Of a DNA stretch of 64,000 nucleotides, positions 58,591-64,000 are shown piece after piece. The notes under the pieces are model-generated. The model saw nothing but the letters and a program-made list of their open reading frames with translations. It was not told where the DNA came from and did no database searches. The DNA lies in assembly GCA_028673005.1 (NCBI GenBank), contig CM054117.1, forward strand, positions 50,358,870-50,422,869. Reading direction: 5' to 3'. The DNA comes from Tanypteryx hageni. Its lineage: Eukaryota > Arthropoda > Insecta > Odonata > Petaluridae. The position numbers and the translations under genes were made by a program. Numbering within the stretch: the stretch's first letter is position 1; each line of letters begins with the position of its first letter.

Positions 58591-59952
58591 GTTTTATAAA
58601 CTTATGTCTATCTAAGTTGCCTGAGCAAGTACCTAGGTCGTCACTTTGATTTTTAATTACTTTTTTTGTCAATTTCATTTAGGCTATAAGACAAGCTTGA
58701 TAATTCTATATCGAAATAAGCTAGAGTTTTTTTAATTCGCGGCTATTTTTATCGTAGAAATGTTTTATTCTCGGCATAGCAATATCCCATGCTAAACTTT
58801 CTGTCAACACGGTACTCGCCGGAAATTAGGTTTTTTATGCCGAGTTGCGGAAGCCATAGATTGCCTCAAGGAAACTCTCCGTTATTTTCGTAACTACAGC
58901 TTTAACGGGAAGCGTTATTCGCGACCTTTTCTCGCTAGCACTCTCCTAGCCCTCATAAGTTTTAACTCGGCTCGCATGTTTCGCTTGTGAATGACATTTA
59001 TGGCAACTTGCCTCTATGTTGTGATCGTACTAATGGCAACCCGTATATCCTTATATTCCGCGCTGCTTCAGAGATAAAAAGCGCCGCTATTTTTGCAGCC
59101 CACTTTAGCCTTTTCGCACGCCACTTTAGCCTTTTCGCGTAAATTTACTCGCCGCTTGTGTCTCAAACGATTTAATCCTTTGAACTTTTTTCACATCTTG
59201 TCCGATCTCTTTGTCCCTCTCCTCCTGCTTGCCCGTTTCTTTTTTTTGACTCGTTAGCTTATTTGTTAAGTACTTCGTCATATTTGAGAGTCATCTAGGG
59301 ACAAGCCATGAAAACAGAAAATTTAAATATAAATAAATAAATGATAAAATCTTGCGCGTCATTGCGAAATTTACCTTTTATTATCGCACTATGCGGTAGT
59401 AAAAATGATTATATATAGCCTATTTCCAAATAGGGTTCTGCCTGTTGTAAGTGGATATTTTTACACAAGCTTCCAAGCGAATAATTAATGACGCGTTTAT
59501 ACTTGTTTCGGTTAAAAGTATTATTTATGTATTCATTTGGCTAATTTACACAAGGTTTTATGATTCATTGATGTTTAAAGTGTTAATAATTTTCCTTTAA
59601 GTGACAAAATTTGCCGTCCATGTTAAACAGATTAATTTAAATAAACATTTCAGCAGCTAATATAATAATATCATCTTATTCAATTGATTATCATCACAAC
59701 TCTTTTGCATAGATATTAAGAAGTCGATTAAACCTCACGACTAAATATATTCCGTCGTCGGGCTCAATAATTCATTTCCAGTTCTATTTTTTTATTTTCC
59801 CTGCGATAATGTAACTTCCTGGGATCTTCGCGGTACGCATGTTAGCATATTGGCCATTTTAGGCACAAAGGCACGATAAATCCAACATTTTTATCTTCCC
59901 TTGAATAAAAACCGCCAAAGCTTTTAATTCCGCGAACACACATATAATAATG
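58591..59952. other. No gene recognised
   Basis: AT-rich. At 59095-59145 a CCACTTTAGCCTTTTCGC phrase occurs twice in tandem (about 25-bp step). Confidence 0.45.
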
Positions 59953-60176
59953 CAGAACAGGGAAAAGAGATAGACAAGCGAGACACTCGCCTAGGGCGCA
60001 GCACGCAAATGACATTCAACTTGTAAGTGTATCTTTTCATATTATAAAATATATTTTATCTTACCTCTACATTGTAAATAAACTAATTTTGATAGATAAA
60101 ATTGTGTACTGTATACTTTCATTAGGAGAGGGGCGTAAAGTTCAAACCTTGCCCAGGGCGCAATGTCCCGGCTCTG
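59953..60176. mobile_element. Degenerate hAT-like MITE candidate
   Basis: Left end CAGAACAGGGAAAAGAG and right end ATGTCCCGGCTCTG are imperfect inverted copies. CCTAGGGCGCA near the left and CCCAGGGCGCA near the right are direct-strand look-alikes. The flanking octamers match poorly. The CAGAGCCG-type end recalls the MITE at 2387. Confidence 0.45.
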
Positions 60177-61296
60177 TATGTATACAATGTTTACACACAT
60201 TCAAACGAACGAATTCATTTAAAATGAGGAGAGAAAAAAACTGCACGTTCCTAGGTTATCTATGCAGTCTTCTGCTCTGCTTTCTTATTCTGCGCCGAAG
60301 AACACATCTGAATCCTATTTTCCTTCTTGAATTTTCTCCTCTTTCCCCGCTCTCTCGCGGCTTAGATTCAGGAATGCGTATTCCTTTTTCCCAGCTTCCA
60401 AATTCAAGCTTCGCTGTTTACCCGCCCTCAACATGTCTAAATCATTAGAATTCCGAGCGTACGCTTTTAGGTGCACGCCATGTGCTAAGTTTCTTCCCCC
60501 GTCCCCCTCTCGACCTTTCCTCTCCCCCTCGCGAAGCCTGCGGCGTATGCAACCAACAGATCGCCGACCGTAGCTGGGAGGTTGCAGGACCCTCATCCCT
60601 CTCTCTATCTCTCATTGTCTGATGCGTTTGTTAGTGGTCTTGCAAACTGCATTTCTGTGTGTGTATGTGCTTTTGCATCTCTCATTCGGGAGAAGCATTC
60701 GGAAATTCGGGAACAAAGGAGCCACCAAGTTCCTCAGCACCCAATCCAACCGATTGTTGTGACTAATTATTCCCGACCGTATCCCTGTTTTAAAGGGATT
60801 GGCCTCGTTTTGTTAACGGAGGTACTCGAGGACCGATCCAAAAGATTTAAGTCCTTGTTTGTCGTAACTCTTTTTGTCTTCTACCTTGTCCTTTCTTTTC
60901 TTTTCTGGCTCGGATTATTCGGTTTCTCTTTATCCCCATCTCTTCATCTCCCTCGTCCCCTCTCTTTATATCTCTTTCTCGCTCCGTCTTTTAACTTCGC
61001 CAAATGAAAACGTTTTACTTCCTTTCTCATCGATCATATCTCATCAGTTTATTATCTTTCTGCCCTGTTCTTCACTCTCCGCTCTCTCCCCATCTCTCTC
61101 CGTTCCTCCCTTTCTTTCATGATCTCTCCTTAACTCTCGTTATCTCGGTCTTTCAAAAATTTAATCCTACTTAAGTAATCGATATTTTTGTTGCAATGTT
61201 TATATCTCTCGTTATCTCAGTCTCTCAAATATTTAATCTTAATCGACTACAGTAATAAATATTTTTATTGCATGTTCAATTCATATTTTTCATTAA

Positions 61297-61300
<4 letters not shown>
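60177..61300. other. No gene recognised; CT-rich patches
   Basis: Frames of 119 and 141 codons at 60089-60448 and 60582-61007 run through moderately GC- and CT-rich DNA. I see no motif, although 60560-60860 is less skewed in composition than the other tracts. A TCTCGTTATCTC...TCTCAAA segment recurs at about 61135 and 61205. Confidence 0.35.

Positions 61301-61365
<65 letters not shown>
61301..61365. repeat. (TA)n microsatellite, 65 bp
   Basis: The longest pure TA run in the window. The plus frame crossing it gives only an Ile-Tyr repeat. Confidence 0.97.
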
Positions 61366-61367
<2 letters not shown>

Positions 61368-63285
61368 CAAAATTTTTATCCTATTTTAATTATTTTAATA
61401 GATGTCACCTTATGCAATCATTATTTTATTGTGAATTTAATGCAGTATGTCATGTTATAAATTTATCGAATTGTATAATATGATTCAAATGTAGTTTTTT
61501 AATTAATCCAAACGTAATATTATTCGTAGCCGTTACCATTATTGCGAATGCAATGCCTTTAATCATGTTGTAAATTGAACGAATTGTAAATTGGATGGAG
61601 GGAGAGGGGACTTTTTAGCCTCAATCTCGCCAATAAAGACATTTTATTTCTCTGTCTCTATTCCATTCTCTCTCTCGTTTTCTTTTTTATTTCTCCCTGT
61701 TTCTTCTTATTCTCCGCTTCCTTTTCTTCTTTCCTCCCAATAGCAATCTAGTACAGAAATTCCGCCCAAATTTAAATAGAAGGAAAAAGGAGGAGGATAC
61801 CCAATCTAGCATGCTAATTAGATTCCATCGAAGTGCTTGCTCTGTGGATGTTTGATGCAAGAATTTTAGTCTCTGGTGCTTTTATTCCCATAAACCATGG
61901 ACAAGTAATCGTGCTAGAGAAGTAGGGAGAAAGGAGATAAAGAAACTCTCTATTGTCCCTTCTCATTCTGTTTTCTCTCGACATTTGTTTGCATGAACTT
62001 CATTTGTTTAAATGGGGCAGTTCTTGGAGATGATATTCTAGGAGATGAAAAAATAGGGAACTGATGTGTAAAGAAGGCAGATGATCAATAATGAGATGTG
62101 GCTCCTCGCTTATCGTTCGCTTTTTTGCTACTTTTTTTAACGCATATAACACAAAAGTGAACTTTTTGAAATATTTGATTAACGAAACCTCCCGTTTGTT
62201 TGTCTTCTTGGGTCAATTTCCGAAAAAATATTTTGTGAAATTTATGTTGACAATTAAAACAATCAAGCGCTGTTCTTCAAGAGTACTATATTTTGATACC
62301 GTATGTTAAAAATTATCAAACCTGTTAGAAATTTAATATCGACTCAAATAGTTAATCACAAAGAGAAAAATCAGTGTCGAAAATGTTCTACGAAAATAAT
62401 CGAGACATTCGTTATTTCACTTATTTTAGTCAAACAATAAGTTAAGTTCTCGACTTTCAATTTAATTCCTTCATTTTGGCCACTAACAAAAACCCATTCT
62501 AAAAAATGCTTGAGCAATTCTTTCCAACCTTTTTTACCTCAAATTTTCAAATGTTTGACGAAAAATCTCTGTATATTTCGCATTTTCTATATTTCTAAGT
62601 CTAAGGGAATAAATAGTAGCGTTCGAAGAAGTGACTGAAAAGTCTTTCTCGCTGGATATTTATTTTTCACATCTGGAAGAACCTCGAAAACCAGAAACGA
62701 AGAGAATTTCGGACAGGAAGGAAAACTGAGAGAAAAATTAAAACTTTCCCGTTCAAATCCACCTTGCGATCTTACATATTTTTTTCAGGTACCCTTCTCT
62801 CCCCTTCTATCTCTCTCCATTCCTCGTTTTTGCTCGCAAAAATCTCTCTACTGGGATTCGGTTCTTTATTCGTCATTTTTTACCAAAAATCGATTTTTTT
62901 GGATTGTAAGGCACCTTCACTTGACTCGGTATTCGTACACACACACATACACACACTGCGATTAAAAAAAACTCATGCGGACGAGTATTTCACGGAAAAT
63001 TAATTACCTATCTTATTTTACACAATGGCAAAACTATACTATAAAAACATTCTAATCAAAGCGTAGAATTGCGAGAGTTGAAAAGAATGAAACTAAGCGA
63101 TTATGTTCAGCTTAATAATAGCCTTGGTCATTTCAAACTTTGGAATATTCATGGTTTTTATGGTTACGGTTTTTATCGAATAATCGAGAGAAAACGTTCG
63201 AATTGGCTGTCTTCGTTCAATAAATCTAGATTCAGAAATTGGTGGAATAATAGAAACTGTGCAGAAAGGCATAAGCTGTAATTTT
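61366..63285. other. No gene recognised
   Basis: AT-rich with a CT patch at 61640-61740 and a short (CA)n run at 62937-62957. No frame matches a known family. Confidence 0.45.
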
Positions 63286-63299
63286 GGGACTAACTTTGA

Positions 63300-63362
63300 A
63301 ACAGAAAAAAATTCTGCTATGACCGGGAATCGAACCCGTGTCTTCCATTTGCCGGGCGGATA
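63300..63362 (-). pseudogene. Partial inverted tRNA-like copy
   Basis: On the minus strand this repeats the 3' part of the tRNA-like unit at 63395-63465, including an exact B box (GGTTCGATTCC, 63336-63326) and the TATCCGCCCGGCAA-type anticodon arm. It loses similarity before the D arm, so the A box and 5' acceptor strand are missing. Confidence 0.75.
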
Positions 63363-63394
63363 ACACCCGCGTTCGGAAACAGGAAAGATTATCT

Positions 63395-63465
63395 GCTAAG
63401 GTAGTTCAGTGGTAGAATATCCGCCCGGCAAGTGGAAGACCCGGGTTCGATTCCCGGTCATAGCA
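63395..63465 (+). tRNA. tRNA-like gene, tRNA-Gly-related body
   Basis: 71 nt fold into a cloverleaf: acceptor GCTAAGG with TCATAGC (one A-A mismatch, one G-T pair), D arm GTTCAGTGGTAGAAT, anticodon stem TCCGC/GTGGA, T arm CCGGG TTCGATT CCCGG, discriminator A. The Pol III boxes are intact: A box TAGTTCAGTGG (63402-63412) and B box GGTTCGATTCC (63444-63454). A TTTTTT run at 63469-63475 could end transcription. The D and T arms resemble tRNA-Gly. The anticodon loop CCGGCAA has C where U33 should be and would read as GGC (Ala), so it is probably a tRNA-derived pseudogene or SINE head and not a working tRNA. Confidence 0.55.
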
Positions 63466-63493
63466 GAATTTTTTCTGTTTCAAAGTAACTCCC

Positions 63494-64000
63494 AAATCTC
63501 GATTCGATAACTTTTGTAGTCTCGGTCGCTGTGCCGAAACTTTGCGCATTAAATCGTTTCCCTTTTGACATGTTCCGAAGTGACTAATGAGAAATTTAAC
63601 CAAACAAGTGAGAGACGAAAATGAATCGAGGCGGAAAAAATGCCGGGTATGCCTTTCAGCTTGAATTCGTTTTTTTCCGTTAAGGATAAGGATCACTTAA
63701 TTTTTAAATGTAAATTCAAGCACGAAAAAAACGTCGAGCTCTCTCTCTCTGTCAGCACGCACGCGTTCCCAAAGGAACAAACGGCGGATCGTTGTCGAAA
63801 CTTGGAATATAATGTACGTTTTGGTATTTTTCGCCCACTGAAACGATCGATTGGCATAAACAAACGAGGAACGCCACTGACGGGACGATAGAAGAAAATT
63901 GATCTTTCGAACCCGCCCTTTTGCTAGCATATCTCTGGACCGTAGATTTGCAAGCTCTCTCTTTTCTCTCTCTCTGTGGGACATCACCGTAGCGATACCT
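63494..64000. other. No gene recognised
   Basis: Moderately GC-rich edge of the window with overlapping frames on both strands (63406-63696 minus, 63640-63891 plus, 63697-63987 minus), none recognised. CT-rich patches at 63739-63752 and 63955-63976. Confidence 0.35.

Larger units (their letters stand above)
63286..63493. repeat. Inverted pair of tRNA-like sequences
   Basis: Arms of about 77 bp (63286-63362 and 63418-63493) are near-identical inverted copies, each holding the 3' half of a tRNA-like gene plus its downstream flank (AGCAGAATTTTTTCTGTTTC on the plus strand). The right arm extends into a complete tRNA-like unit, while the left diverges after GGGCGGATA. Spacer about 55 bp. A transcript through both would form a long hairpin. 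Confidence 0.9.

Overview
This window looks like one continuous stretch of an animal nuclear genome, most likely an arthropod. It is AT-rich with no dense coding. It carries (TA)n and (TG)n microsatellites, long CT/GA tracts, and a mixture of transposon relics typical of arthropods: a rosa-like mariner, Penelope-like elements with a GIY-YIG domain, many short hAT elements, Helitron-like elements and LINE 3' ends. I could not recognise any intact host protein gene. Every recognisable coding segment is a broken transposon fragment, and most other open frames are low-complexity or chance. The taxonomic call is inference from the repeat profile only.

Layout. 1-9.8 kb: mostly non-repetitive AT-rich DNA with a nested hAT-like MITE inside a (TA)n tract (2.3-2.6 kb), one copy of an ~800 bp interspersed repeat (5.96-6.75 kb) and a hAT MITE (8.97-9.26 kb). 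9.8-12.2 kb: a retroelement cluster with a 52-bp-arm hairpin made of inverted LINE ends, a broken Penelope-like element, a 147-bp tandem duplication and two LINE C-terminal pieces. 15.4 kb: a small Helitron/PIF1 helicase relic. 16.6-23.3 kb: hAT MITEs, two inverted copies of Helitron-like family A, and a fold-back mariner derivative whose arms carry the transposase C-terminus. 24.6-27 kb: a degenerate mariner with ~93-bp inverted repeats inside a (TA)n tract, followed directly by Helitron-like B1. 29-32.2 kb: a second copy of the 6-kb repeat, differing by an OTU-protease relic, then a tRNA-like sequence and a reversed Penelope end. 33.4-34.3 kb: a 13-bp CT minisatellite. 35-36.2 kb: the C-terminal half of a hAT transposase. 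39-46.3 kb: a hAT MITE, a hAT-like end and a 42-bp minisatellite. 47.3-49.8 kb: a ~140-bp satellite interrupted by Helitron-like B2. 49.8-53.8 kb: pyrimidine-rich DNA. 55.4-64 kb: a well-preserved hAT MITE with a perfect 8-bp target duplication, a 12-bp CT minisatellite, an inverted pair of TGATGA motifs, another MITE, a 65-bp (TA)n tract and an inverted pair of tRNA-like sequences.

Nothing here forms an operon-like or pathway-like gene set. The parts interact as nested insertions: Helitron into satellite, mariner into microsatellite, hAT into a GA-rich repeat. Several inverted duplications could fold into long double-stranded RNA if transcribed. No convincing new biological system was found; the most unusual items are structural.
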